Program-made: the position numbers and the translations under genes
Source of the DNA: Pseudomonadota bacterium
GTDB taxonomy: Bacteria > Pseudomonadota > Alphaproteobacteria > Acetobacterales > Acetobacteraceae
Assembly (NCBI GenBank): GCA_021816925.1
Contig: JAKAWQ010000023.1
Location: 1 to 47,145 of the forward strand
Length of the DNA: 47,145 bases
Reading direction: 5' to 3'
Shown: positions 9,090-17,058 of the stretch, piece after piece
How positions within the stretch are numbered: the first letter of the stretch is position 1
Layout of the letters: each line of letters begins with the position of its first letter
Notes under the pieces: generated by a model
What the model was told of the DNA's origin: nothing
Database searches by the model: none
What the model saw: only the letters and a program-made list of their open reading frames with translations

Positions 9090-9165
9090 ACCGCCGCCTC
9101 CGCCTCTCCGCCCTCGCCCTCGATGTCGGCTCCATCCCGCTCGACAGCGTCCACCGCACCCCAAT
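9090..9165 (+). pseudogene. Short remnant related to mannonate dehydratase
   Basis: Translation reads LSALALDVGSIPLDSVHR, clearly related to LDVLTLDVASILLDSIHR encoded near 10220-10280 in the broken mannonate dehydratase gene. The DNA is also similar by eye over about 60 bp. It has no start, no stop of its own and no extended homology on either side. It is best read as a leftover of a second gene copy or of the same gene before rearrangement. Confidence 0.45.
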
Positions 9166-9283
9166 GCGACCTCCCTCACTGGCAGGGAAACCAACCGCCC
9201 CACATGCGCCTGAGGCGCGCACCCGGTCGGCGCTGCGCGCACGACCCTCCCGGACGCGCTATATGCGAAACCGAGGAGGCCCT

Positions 9284-9523
9284 ATGGTCAACACGGTGAA
9301 TGTGACCCTCCCGCTCGACGCCGAAGCCGCCAAGGCGCTCGACAGCCCTGCCCGACGCGAAGCGGCGGGCCGTTACCTGAGCAGCCTGCTGAAGACTGGG
9401 CGCGCCCGCGACGTTCTCGCGGAGACAATCGCCGACGCCAAGCGCGAAGCCCGTGCGAAGGGCCTGACGGACGATGACATCGACGCCGAGCTCGATGCCT
9501 GGCGGTCAAAGCGCAAGGCTTGA
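9284..9523 (+). CDS. Predicted antitoxin of a PIN-type toxin-antitoxin pair
   Basis: This small protein of 79 residues has a short beta-like N-terminus (NTVNVTLPLD) followed by predicted helices and a charged C-terminal tail (TDDDIDAELDAWRSKRKA), as in antitoxins whose tail wraps the toxin. The ATG at 9284 has GAGGAGG at good spacing. Its stop (TGA 9521-9523) overlaps the TTG start of the next gene, which encodes a PIN-domain protein. Size, order and overlap are the usual type II toxin-antitoxin arrangement. The family was not recognised precisely; the role is inferred from the neighbour. Confidence 0.7.
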   Translation: MVNTVNVTLPLDAEAAKALDSPARREAAGRYLSSLLKTGRARDVLAETIADAKREARAKGLTDDDIDAELDAWRSKRKA

Positions 9524-9939
9524 TCGTCGTCTTCGACGCATCGACCCTCGTTTCCGCAGCCCTCAAAGCGAATAGCCTTCCCGAACGAGCGCTCCTGCGT
9601 GCCGTGAGCGTGCCCGACCGGCTCATTCTTTCACAGGCGGTCGAAGACGAGTACCGCTCAGTCATCCTCCGCCCGAAGTTCGATCCCTTCGTCTCCTTCG
9701 AGCGTCGCCGGCGAATCCTCGATATCGTCGTGTTCGCGGCCGAAAGGGTCGAACCGGCCGAGGCCGTGCAGGAGTGCTGGGACCCCAAAGACGACAAGTA
9801 CCTGGCGTTGGCCGCCGCAGGCGGCGCAGATGTCATTGTCAGCAGCGACGTGCGCCACCTACTTTCAATGCACCCCTGGCGCGGGATTCCCATCCTGACA
9901 CCAGCAGATTATCTCTCGCTCCGCAAAGCACGAATCGCG
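9520..9939 (+). CDS. PIN-domain toxin, 3' end uncertain
   Basis: The product begins MIVVFDASTLVSAAL, the first acidic motif of PIN RNases of the COG1569 type, and contains VEDEYRSVI (acidic Glu), DPKDDKYLALAAAGGAD (two metal-binding Asp) and IVSSDVRHLL (last Asp). Such toxins cleave RNA and are neutralised by the upstream antitoxin. Homology ends near residue 140 (TPADYLSL), which is the end given here. No stop codon follows in this frame until 11209-11211, because the frame runs open through the next, damaged gene. The natural stop seems to have been lost, or the protein carries a long meaningless tail. The TTG start is supported by overlap with the antitoxin stop. Confidence 0.65.
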
Positions 9940-10045
9940 CCCGCTGACCCCTGCGCTTGCTCGCGCAAGCCGCAGCCCCCGGGCCCGCCAGCCCAGGGCG
10001 GCCAGCCACCTACGCAGTGCGCTTGGAGCGTAATCACGCGCCGCC

Positions 10046-11006
10046 ATGCTGCTCGGCGAACAGCTCATCAATCCCACCCAAAACCGCCTCTGCCTCTCCG
10101 CCCAGCTCGGCGTCTCCGGCATCGTCATCGACACCCGCCCCAACATCCAACTCCTCGGCGAGAACGGCCGCTGGGACCCCAAACGCGTCGCCGCCCAACG
10201 CTTCGTCGAATCCTTCGGCCTCCGCCTCGATGTCCTCACCCTCGACGTCGCCTCCATCCTGCTCGACAGCATCCATCGCCCCGAACGCGCCGCCGATTAC
10301 CGCCGAAGCCATCCGCACCGATATCCGCGCCGCCGCCCACGGCGGGGTCCGCACCCTCAAATACAACCTCCAGATGGTCGGCATCACCCGCCCCGGCACC
10401 GTCGAAGGCCGCGGCGGCGTCCGTTGCAGCGCCTTCCGCGCCGCCGATTACCGCCCCGAAGCCGACGAGCCCCCGAACGCCCTCGGCACACCCGAAGCCT
10501 GCGGCCAGGTCCCCGCCGCACGATCCGGCGGCGTCTCCGAATCCCAAGCCTGGCACGCCTTCACGTGGCTCGCCGAACAGATCCTCCCCACCGCTTTGCG
10601 CGAAGGCATGCGCCGCTTCCTCGACCTCGATCCCGCAAACCCCTGCCACGGCCTCAACTTCTGCCAAGGCACCGTCGCCGAGATGTCGCCCGACCCGAAC
10701 CGAATCGTCCGGCAGGCGATCGCCGAGTTCGGTGCCCACAAACGCATCTTCATGGTGCACTTCCGCAACATCAAAGGCGGCTACTGCGATTTCCACGAAA
10801 CCTTCCCCGACGAAGGCGACGTGGACATGCCCGCCGCCATCCACGCCTATCGCGCCGTCGGCTATGACGGGCTCCTCTGCCCCGACCACGTGCCGCTTTC
10901 CGACCTCGCCCCCGGGCGCGAGCGCTTCTTCGCCTTCGCCCCCGGGCGCGAGCGCTTCTTCGCCTTCGCCCTCGGCTATACGCGCGCCCTCCTCCAGGCC
11001 GCGTGA
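10046..11006 (+). pseudogene. Frameshifted mannonate dehydratase (UxuA-like)
   Basis: The first part (ATG 10046 to about 10290) reads MLLGEQLINPTQNRLCLSAQ, then LGVSGIVIDTRP. The homology continues in a different frame from about 10300 (ITAEAIRTDIRAAAHGG, LKYNLQMVGITRPG) to a stop at 11004-11006. The second part has family motifs LNFCQGTVAEM, FMVHFRNIKGG and FHETFPDEGDVDM, which hold the catalytic and metal-binding residues. One net extra base near 10300 would explain the shift. Total length of about 320 codons fits the short form of the family, which dehydrates D-mannonate to 2-keto-3-deoxygluconate. Sequencing error is possible, but the decayed neighbours favour a true pseudogene. Confidence 0.75.
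10911..10970 (+). repeat. Two perfect 30-bp tandem repeats
   Basis: The 30-bp unit at 10911-10940 is repeated exactly at 10941-10970 near the 3' end of the mannonate dehydratase remnant. Each copy encodes PGRERFFAFA. The exact match indicates a recent slippage duplication, consistent with relaxed selection. Confidence 0.9.
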
Positions 11007-11027
11007 ACACTTCCGCGGAGATCGCCT

Positions 11028-11402
11028 ATGCCCGACGCTTCCCAACCCGCCATCACGCCCGAGCACCTCTCCCGCCTCGCGAACTGCACCAGCGGCTCCA
11101 TCACCACCGAACTCTTCCGCCGCGGCTTCCGCCAGTGCTTCCTCGTCGAGCTCAAGCCGCTCAACCCGAACGTCAAGCCCTTCGCCGGCCAGACCTACAC
11201 GCTTCGCATGACCCCCGCCCGCGAAGACAAGGAAACCTGCGCCGCGCTCATTCCCGCACCGAACCGCGACAACCTGCAATGGATCGCCGTCGAAGAAATC
11301 GGCCCGCATCAGGTCATGGTGATCGACAGCCGCAACGATTCGCGCGCCGCCAGCATGGGCAATATCCTTCTCACCCGCGTCGCCCGCCGCGGCGCCGCCG
11401 CC
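11028..11402 (+). pseudogene. Truncated RraA-like gene
   Basis: From the ATG at 11028 the sequence reads as the N-terminal half of an RraA/HMG-aldolase-type protein (LANCTSGSITTELFRRGFRQ, VMVIDSRNDSRAASMGNILL). Homology stops at about residue 125 (RVARRGAAA), just before the place where the family carries its conserved G-x-RD active-site segment. The frame then reads through the 3' end of the opposite GGDEF-EAL gene without further homology. Intact members are about 220-250 residues. It sits 21 bp after the mannonate dehydratase remnant, so both probably come from one former sugar-acid catabolic operon. Confidence 0.65.
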
Positions 11403-11415
11403 CGCGAGCCCTTCG

Positions 11416-14181
11416 TCAGCGCTCAGGATGACGCGCAAGAAGCCCGATCGCATCGTCGGCCGCCATGGCGGCGGAGATCAGGTGCGACAGCCGCCGCGTC
11501 AGGGATCGGAATGCATCGCTCTCTATTTCGCCCGCGCCCAGCAGCCGATGATAATGCTTGTGGACCTCGCCAAGCTCGGTCTCATGCAGGTCGTGCACGT
11601 CAAGAAACCGCCCCAGATAACAGCGATGGGGATCCTGCAGGTGGGGGACGCGCGACAGAATGTCCGGGCTGATCGACCACACCGAGCGGTTCAGCAGATG
11701 TGCCACGTAGGCGCCGAACAGGGTTTCCGTCTCGCCGCCGAGCCGACGCCTGGGCGCCGAGCGGCGTTGGCTGCGCCCCGACGCCGCGACGTCGCCTCGA
11801 TCACTCTCGCCGGCCTGCCGAAGGCCGTCGAACGTCCGGCCGCACGCTTCAGGACGCCCAGCCAGCCAATCCTCCATCTTCGCCGCCGACATCGGCCTTG
11901 CCAGCAGATACCCCTGTGCGCAGTCAACGCCCAGCACCCGCAATGCCTCCAGGGTGCGAGGCTGCTCCACGCCCTCGACCACCAATTGGATCTGCAGTGT
12001 CCGCGTCACCATCTGGACGGCGACGACGAACGCCACGTCGTCAGGCCGGCGGACCAGATCGGCAATGAAGCTCTGGTCCAACTTCACCTGATCGATCGGC
12101 AGTTCCTTGAGCAGCATCAGCGAAGAATATCCCGCGCCCAGGTCGTCAAGCGAAATGCGTACCCCCAACGTCCGGAGGCGCTGAATCTCGACTTTCGTCA
12201 GGTCGATCGAGCGGAACTCGTTGCTCTCCAGCATCTCGATCGTGACCCTGCCGGGGTTGATGCCATGCCCGGACACGATCCGCTCCAGTTCCTGCTGGAA
12301 TTCGGGCAGGACAAAGACATCCCGCTCCACGTTGATGCCCACATTGAATTGCCCGAGGCCCTTGGCAGTCCAGGACTGCAGGTCGTGAATGGATCGCCTT
12401 GCCACCGCAACGGCAAGCTCGAGCCGATCGGCCGGGTTCAGCGCCGGCAGGAATTGCCCCGGTCTCAGCAGCGCCGCGCCGTCGGCCAGCCGCGCCAGCG
12501 CCTCCACTTCCACGACGGCGTCGTCCCGCAATCGGACAATCGGCTGATATTCAAGTTCCAGCCGATCCCGATGCAACAACCCGAGGACCGATGCGCGCTT
12601 GCCAACGGGATCGAGATCCCGATCGTAGATGACCCAGGGGCAGGGACGCGTCGCCTTCGTGCGTTTGGCGACGTAGAGGGCATGGTCGGCGCGCGCCAGC
12701 AATTCGCTCTCCGTCGCGCCGTCGCCCGGAAAGAGCGCAGCCCCGAAGCTGCAGCCGAGCCTTGCCGTCACGCCCGCGGGCAGGCCGAGCGGCGATTCGA
12801 TGATCTCGCCCAGGCGGTCGAGCAGCGCCGGCACGGCCGAGCGGTCAGGTAGCCCTCGACCCACGATCGCGAACTCGTCACCGCCCAGGCGGGCGACCAA
12901 GTCCTCCGGCCGAACCGCCTTGCCGAGCCGGGACCCCAGCGCCCGCAGGACGGCATCGCCGGTCGCATGCCCGTAGGCATCGTTGATCGGCTTGAAGTCA
13001 TCCAGGTCGAGCACGATGATCGCCGCCACTCCGGCCGTGCGCTCGGCTGCGTTGCGGTCCAGAAGCGTCGCCAGGTATTCGAAAAGGCCGCGCCGGTTCG
13101 GCAGGCCCGTGAGCTCGTCGAGCCTGGTCGCGGCAACCCGCCGGCGCATGCCCCGCGCGATGACGATATAGGCCAGGAGTAGAAAGCCCAGGGCAAACCC
13201 AAGGCCGACGGCAAGCGGGACCAGCCTTGCAAGCCATTCCTCCTGAACGCGCCGCATCGGGACGGAAACGCCGATCGCCATGGGATAACCTGCGAGCCGC
13301 CGCCAGCGCCCGATCCGATCGACCCCGTCAAGCTCCGTCACGCCCTGGTACACCCCCATGCTGCGCTCGGGCGAGGCGGCGAGCGCCCGCGCCATGGGGC
13401 CGGTGAGCGACCGGCCATAGTACTGCTCCGCGGTGCGCCGGGCCACCGGGGGCCAACGGCCGAACAGACGCGCACCATTGCCGACGATGACGATCGCTTC
13501 GCCCGGGCCTGCGCTCGCCTTCGGGCCGATCACGGCGCGGCGCCACTTGGCCAGAAGATGATCGAACGAGACGAACGCCACCAGATATCGCGGGGCGCCT
13601 CCCTCCGAGCGGACGGCACGAACAACGGGAAACATCGTCTGGCGATCGCGGCCTTCTGGAGTGCCAATGGCCGTCCCGTCCCGGCCAGCCGCCCGTGCGA
13701 GATCGCGGCCGAATGCGGCACGGCTTGCGGCGCCGGACGGCAGACGAAAGCCGGGAGATCCGGCAAGCACGGTGCCGTCCGATGCAACCAAGCCGAGAAC
13801 CGCGCTTCGTCCCGCTTGGCCGGCCAGTTGCCGGAGGAGGGTCGCCTCGGCACCCGCCATGGCGGAGCGTCCCGGCCGAGCTTCCATCCGAGCCGCACCG
13901 AGCGCCAGGACCGTGTCCAGCCGGCGAAGCGAATCCTGAGCGGAGATTGCGACCAGCGACGCCTCGGCCCCGAGCAGGCTCTCGGCGTGATGCCAACGAG
14001 CCCGCCACTCACGCTGCGCCAGCATCCCCGCCGTCACCACGGGCGAAAGTGCGAGGAGCAGGAACACCCGGCGCACCCAGGCGAGCGGATCGCCCGATCG
14101 ACCGACGAGAATGCGGCCGACGGCGGACCGCCGCACCGCCCCCAGCCGGGCTCCCAGCCAAAGCTTCACCGCGGGCCTCAT
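11416..14181 (-). CDS. Membrane GGDEF-EAL cyclic-di-GMP enzyme with extra C-terminal domain
   Basis: This 921-residue protein should make and/or degrade cyclic di-GMP. It has a membrane segment near residues 38-53, a periplasmic sensor region, and a second membrane segment near 318-344. The GGDEF domain has its motif at 433-437 and an inhibitory RxxD site (RPED, five residues before). The EAL domain has EAL at 560-562, then DDLGAGYSS (679-687), the catalytic-type Lys in IDQVKLD and VVEGVE, so both domains look complete. A further region of about 100 residues (818-915) holds CYLGRFL and VHKHYHRL, loosely like a zinc-binding CZB domain. The ATG at 14181 lies four bases from the stop of the upstream remnant. 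Confidence 0.9.
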   Translation of the reverse strand: MRPAVKLWLGARLGAVRRSAVGRILVGRSGDPLAWVRRVFLLLALSPVVTAGMLAQREWRARWHHAESLLGAEASLVAISAQDSLRRLDTVLALGAARMEARPGRSAMAGAEATLLRQLAGQAGRSAVLGLVASDGTVLAGSPGFRLPSGAASRAAFGRDLARAAGRDGTAIGTPEGRDRQTMFPVVRAVRSEGGAPRYLVAFVSFDHLLAKWRRAVIGPKASAGPGEAIVIVGNGARLFGRWPPVARRTAEQYYGRSLTGPMARALAASPERSMGVYQGVTELDGVDRIGRWRRLAGYPMAIGVSVPMRRVQEEWLARLVPLAVGLGFALGFLLLAYIVIARGMRRRVAATRLDELTGLPNRRGLFEYLATLLDRNAAERTAGVAAIIVLDLDDFKPINDAYGHATGDAVLRALGSRLGKAVRPEDLVARLGGDEFAIVGRGLPDRSAVPALLDRLGEIIESPLGLPAGVTARLGCSFGAALFPGDGATESELLARADHALYVAKRTKATRPCPWVIYDRDLDPVGKRASVLGLLHRDRLELEYQPIVRLRDDAVVEVEALARLADGAALLRPGQFLPALNPADRLELAVAVARRSIHDLQSWTAKGLGQFNVGINVERDVFVLPEFQQELERIVSGHGINPGRVTIEMLESNEFRSIDLTKVEIQRLRTLGVRISLDDLGAGYSSLMLLKELPIDQVKLDQSFIADLVRRPDDVAFVVAVQMVTRTLQIQLVVEGVEQPRTLEALRVLGVDCAQGYLLARPMSAAKMEDWLAGRPEACGRTFDGLRQAGESDRGDVAASGRSQRRSAPRRRLGGETETLFGAYVAHLLNRSVWSISPDILSRVPHLQDPHRCYLGRFLDVHDLHETELGEVHKHYHRLLGAGEIESDAFRSLTRRLSHLISAAMAADDAIGLLARHPER

Positions 14182-14184
14182 CCT

Positions 14185-14650
14185 TCAGCCCATCCTCGCC
14201 GGCATCAGCCGCACGCTCGCCGGCGCCGCTTTCTCTCCTGCCGCACCGGCCTCGTGGTACTCCGCGTCCTCGTTCGCACCCCAAAGATCGAACATGGCCG
14301 CGCCCGCGAGAATGTTCCTGACCGCCAGCATCGCCGTCATCATCGCGTGGTCCTGGTTGTTGTAGCGGTGCATTCCGTTCCGCCCCACAAGATGGAGCGT
14401 CTCCCGCCGCGCCCTGTCGCGCGCCACCACCTCCGCCGACTTCGAGAAGAACCGGTGCCCACCGATAGCGAAACGAAATCCGTTGTGCGTCACCGTCCGG
14501 CCGATCCCGCCCACCGGCGCCGGATCCGCTTCGAGCACCACCGTCCGTCGCCCCGCCTTCGTCAAGGGATAGGCGGCCGTGAGCCGGCCGGCCCGGCACC
14601 GGTCACGGCAACGTCGTATTCTCTGAGCGAGTCTCGACCGATGGCGCGCT
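14185..14650 (-). pseudogene. Internally deleted FAD-dependent amine-oxidase-like gene
   Basis: The 5' part encodes a dinucleotide-binding opening (YDVAVTGAGPAG in one frame, then LTAAYPLTKAGRRTVVLEAD and IGGHRFFSKS after a one-base shift). It is followed directly by what reads as the C-terminal end of the same family (LHLVGRNGMHRYNNQDHAMM, then FDLWGANEDAEYHEAG). Full-length members are about 450-500 residues, so roughly 300 internal codons are missing and a 1-bp deletion near 14590 breaks the start. The family includes FAD oxidoreductases near polysaccharide and sterol genes; the original substrate cannot be told. Confidence 0.65.
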
Positions 14651-14716
14651 GCTCCGGGCGATGGCCCTGCCAGCATCCGGCCGCGAAGTTGCCAAAACGC
14701 TACTGCCGCGGCGTTC

Positions 14717-15433
14717 TCACGCCTGCAGAAACCCGAGCCGGTCCTCCTCGAGGATCCCCGCCGTCAACCGCCCGCCATAAACGGCGCCCGTATCGAGCCC
14801 GATCCGGTTCGCCCGCACCACCGGCTCCTTCCCCGGCGTGTGCCCATGCACCACCACCGCATCAAAATCCCCGCGATAGGAAAGGAAGGGCTCGCGGATC
14901 CAGACGAAATCCTCTTCGTCCTGCGCCGCCAGCGCCACCCCCGGGCGCACCCCCGCATGCACGAACACGTAGCCGTCTTCGCGATGGCAAACCCGAAGCC
15001 CGCGCAGGAACCGAAGCTGCGCCTCCGGCACCTGTGCCGCCCATCCCTCGTGCGGCGAAGCCGGGTCGATCCCCCAGCTCCTGAGCGTCGGTTCGGCGCC
15101 GTTCATCCGCCAGAGCGCCACCGCCTCCTCGTCGCCCCCGTTCAGCACCGCAAGCGCCAGCGCCTCGTGATTGCCGCGCAGATTGACCGTCTCCGCCCCC
15201 GCAACCGGATCCCCCGCCGCAAGCCTCGCCAGCACCGCCGCGCTCGCCGGCCCGCGATCGAGATAATCGCCGAGATGCACGACGAGCGCCGCCCGGCACG
15301 GCCGCGCCGCCAGGTCCGCCGCGATCGCCGCGTGCAACGCCAGAAGCCGCCCCGCCAACCCGTGCACGTCCCCGATCGCGTAAACGCGCCGCCCCGCCCT
15401 GAGCAGGGCCGGTGCTAACCGGAAGGTAACCAT
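14717..15433 (-). CDS. Calcineurin-like metallophosphoesterase (bacterial PPP type)
   Basis: The 238-residue product has the signature motifs of serine/threonine-type protein phosphatases and ApaH-like enzymes in order: YAIGDVHGLAGRL, VHLGDYLDRGP, LRGNHEALAL, a later conserved His in VFVHAGVRPG, and VVHGHTPGKEPV. These supply the two-metal catalytic centre. No membrane segment or signal peptide is seen, so it should be cytoplasmic. The ATG at 15433 is used because the first motif follows within 20 residues; no clear ribosome-binding site precedes it. The substrate is unknown. Confidence 0.88.
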   Translation of the reverse strand: MVTFRLAPALLRAGRRVYAIGDVHGLAGRLLALHAAIAADLAARPCRAALVVHLGDYLDRGPASAAVLARLAAGDPVAGAETVNLRGNHEALALAVLNGGDEEAVALWRMNGAEPTLRSWGIDPASPHEGWAAQVPEAQLRFLRGLRVCHREDGYVFVHAGVRPGVALAAQDEEDFVWIREPFLSYRGDFDAVVVHGHTPGKEPVVRANRIGLDTGAVYGGRLTAGILEEDRLGFLQA

Positions 15434-15582
15434 CGCGGCCGAGGCTAGCAGCTTCGACCGTTCGCTCCGAGACGCCGTTGCTCCAGCAGGAACAGGCGCT
15501 TCCTTCGGCTCGCCCTCGCGTGGGCAGAGGGCAGCCCGCGATCAGCGCAGCCGATTGGGATCAGGAGGCAATTCCCCCCCGG

Positions 15583-17058
15583 GTGCCTCCTTTCGCACCC
15601 GCGGCGCACGCTGCAGCCGCTTCGCTCACCGGCGGCGAACCCCCTTCCCCAAGCCGCGGCTCGCCCGAACACCTCCTCCTCGATGCCGCCCGCCGCGCCG
15701 CCCGCACCCCCGAAGGCCGGCTCGCCCTCGTCCTCCATCTCGACCGCCTCGCGCCTCCGGCCCCGCAGCCGCACCACCGGCGGATCGCGCGCGCTCTCCT
15801 CCTCGAGGCCGCGCAGCGCCACGACGGACAGCTCTTCCCGCTTCGCAACGGCGATCTCGTCCTGCTCTGCCGCCGCACCCTCCCGCCGCTCACCCCCGGC
15901 GCCGACGACCCCGCCGCTCTCCCGGCAACCCTCGCCCGCCTCTTCGGGGCGGACACCCCCGACCCGGCCGCGGTCGTCTCGCTCTGGCCGCTCGGCGAGC
16001 AGGCGGACGAGCTGCTCGGCTACGCGGTCGATCGGCTGAGCGCCACCGCCGCCCCCTTCGCCCGCGAGGCACCACCCTTCGAGCCCATCCCGACCCGCGC
16101 GCCCGGTTCGTCGCTCCCCTCGGAGGGCACGTTGCCCCCGCAGGGCACGTTGCCCCCGCAGGGCACGTTGCCCCCGCCGCCCGAGGCGCTCACCCACCTC
16201 CCCGATCTCTCCGGCCTGATCCAGCGCCGGACCGCCGCCCAAATCGCCGGCGCCTCCGCCGCACGCGCACGCCGGCTCCGCCCGATCTTCCGCGAAATCG
16301 CCTTCTCCCTCGCCGCGCTCGAAGCCCGCTTCGCCTCCTCCGCCGACCCGGCCGATCCCTCGCTCCTGCGCCACTTTGCCCGCCGCCTCGACGGGGAAAT
16401 GCTGGCGATGATGGAGGCAGCCCTTCCCGGCCACGGTCCCCTCGGTATGGCAGGCTGCCCGCCAAGCCTGGCTCTCCATCTGAACCTTGGCCTTGAAACC
16501 ATTCTCGGACAACGCTTTGAACATTTCGCCTTCCTCTGCCGCACCATCGCCGTGCCGCTCGGTATCGAGGTCCCTCTTGTCGAAGCCGTGGCGGAGCCGG
16601 GCGCCTTCGCCCGCGCCCGCGCCTTCCTCGAGCGCTCCGGCTTCCGCACCATCCTCGGCGGCATCTCCTACCACGCGCTCCTCTTCGCGCGCCCACAGGC
16701 GCTCGGCGCCGATCTCCTGAAACTCGAATGGTCGGCCCGCCTGCCCGGCCTGCCCGCACCCGAGCGCCAGGCCCTCGCTGCCGCCATCGCCGCCGTCGGC
16801 CCGGACCGCCTCGTGCTCACCCGCGCCGACACCGAAGCGGCCCTGCTCTGGGGCCTCGGCCAGGGGATCCGCCGCTTCCTCGGCCGCTATGTCGAGAGCA
16901 TGTTGGGGGCAGGGCGCATCCTCGCCTGCCCCTCTGCCGACGTCTGCACGCTCAGCCAGTGCACCGAGCGCGCCGCCGCCGCCACCGCGCCCGGGCGCCG
17001 CTTCTGCCGCAACCTCGCTCTCCTCGATGCCGGCGCGCCCGAGCCCGCCTCGCCATGA
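15583..17058 (+). CDS. Degenerate EAL-like protein A
   Basis: The product is about 490 residues with a proline-rich linker and a C-terminal half resembling a decayed EAL fold: LHLNLGLETIL (like the N-containing strand), IPLGIEVPLVEAV rather than an E-x-x-E motif, LVLTRADTEAALLWGLGQGI in place of the AEGVE strand, and FLGRYVE in place of QGY. The catalytic EAL and DD motifs are missing, so it likely lost phosphodiesterase activity and may bind a partner or ligand. The start is uncertain: the GTG at 15583 lies 14 bases after AGGAGG, while the frame is open to a TTG at 15478. It overlaps the next gene by four bases (ATGA). Confidence 0.6.
   Translation: MPPFAPAAHAAAASLTGGEPPSPSRGSPEHLLLDAARRAARTPEGRLALVLHLDRLAPPAPQPHHRRIARALLLEAAQRHDGQLFPLRNGDLVLLCRRTLPPLTPGADDPAALPATLARLFGADTPDPAAVVSLWPLGEQADELLGYAVDRLSATAAPFAREAPPFEPIPTRAPGSSLPSEGTLPPQGTLPPQGTLPPPPEALTHLPDLSGLIQRRTAAQIAGASAARARRLRPIFREIAFSLAALEARFASSADPADPSLLRHFARRLDGEMLAMMEAALPGHGPLGMAGCPPSLALHLNLGLETILGQRFEHFAFLCRTIAVPLGIEVPLVEAVAEPGAFARARAFLERSGFRTILGGISYHALLFARPQALGADLLKLEWSARLPGLPAPERQALAAAIAAVGPDRLVLTRADTEAALLWGLGQGIRRFLGRYVESMLGAGRILACPSADVCTLSQCTERAAAATAPGRRFCRNLALLDAGAPEPASP
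16123..16176 (+). repeat. Three 18-bp in-frame tandem repeats
   Basis: Units at 16123-16140, 16141-16158 and 16159-16176 encode repeated GTLPPQ-type hexapeptides in the linker of EAL-like protein A. The second and third are identical and the first differs at its opening base. Copy number may vary between strains. Confidence 0.9.

Noticed and set aside
7960-9222. Upstream extension of the miaA frame over serB
   Set aside because: Gly/Glu-rich antisense reading; MiaA homology begins at 7959.
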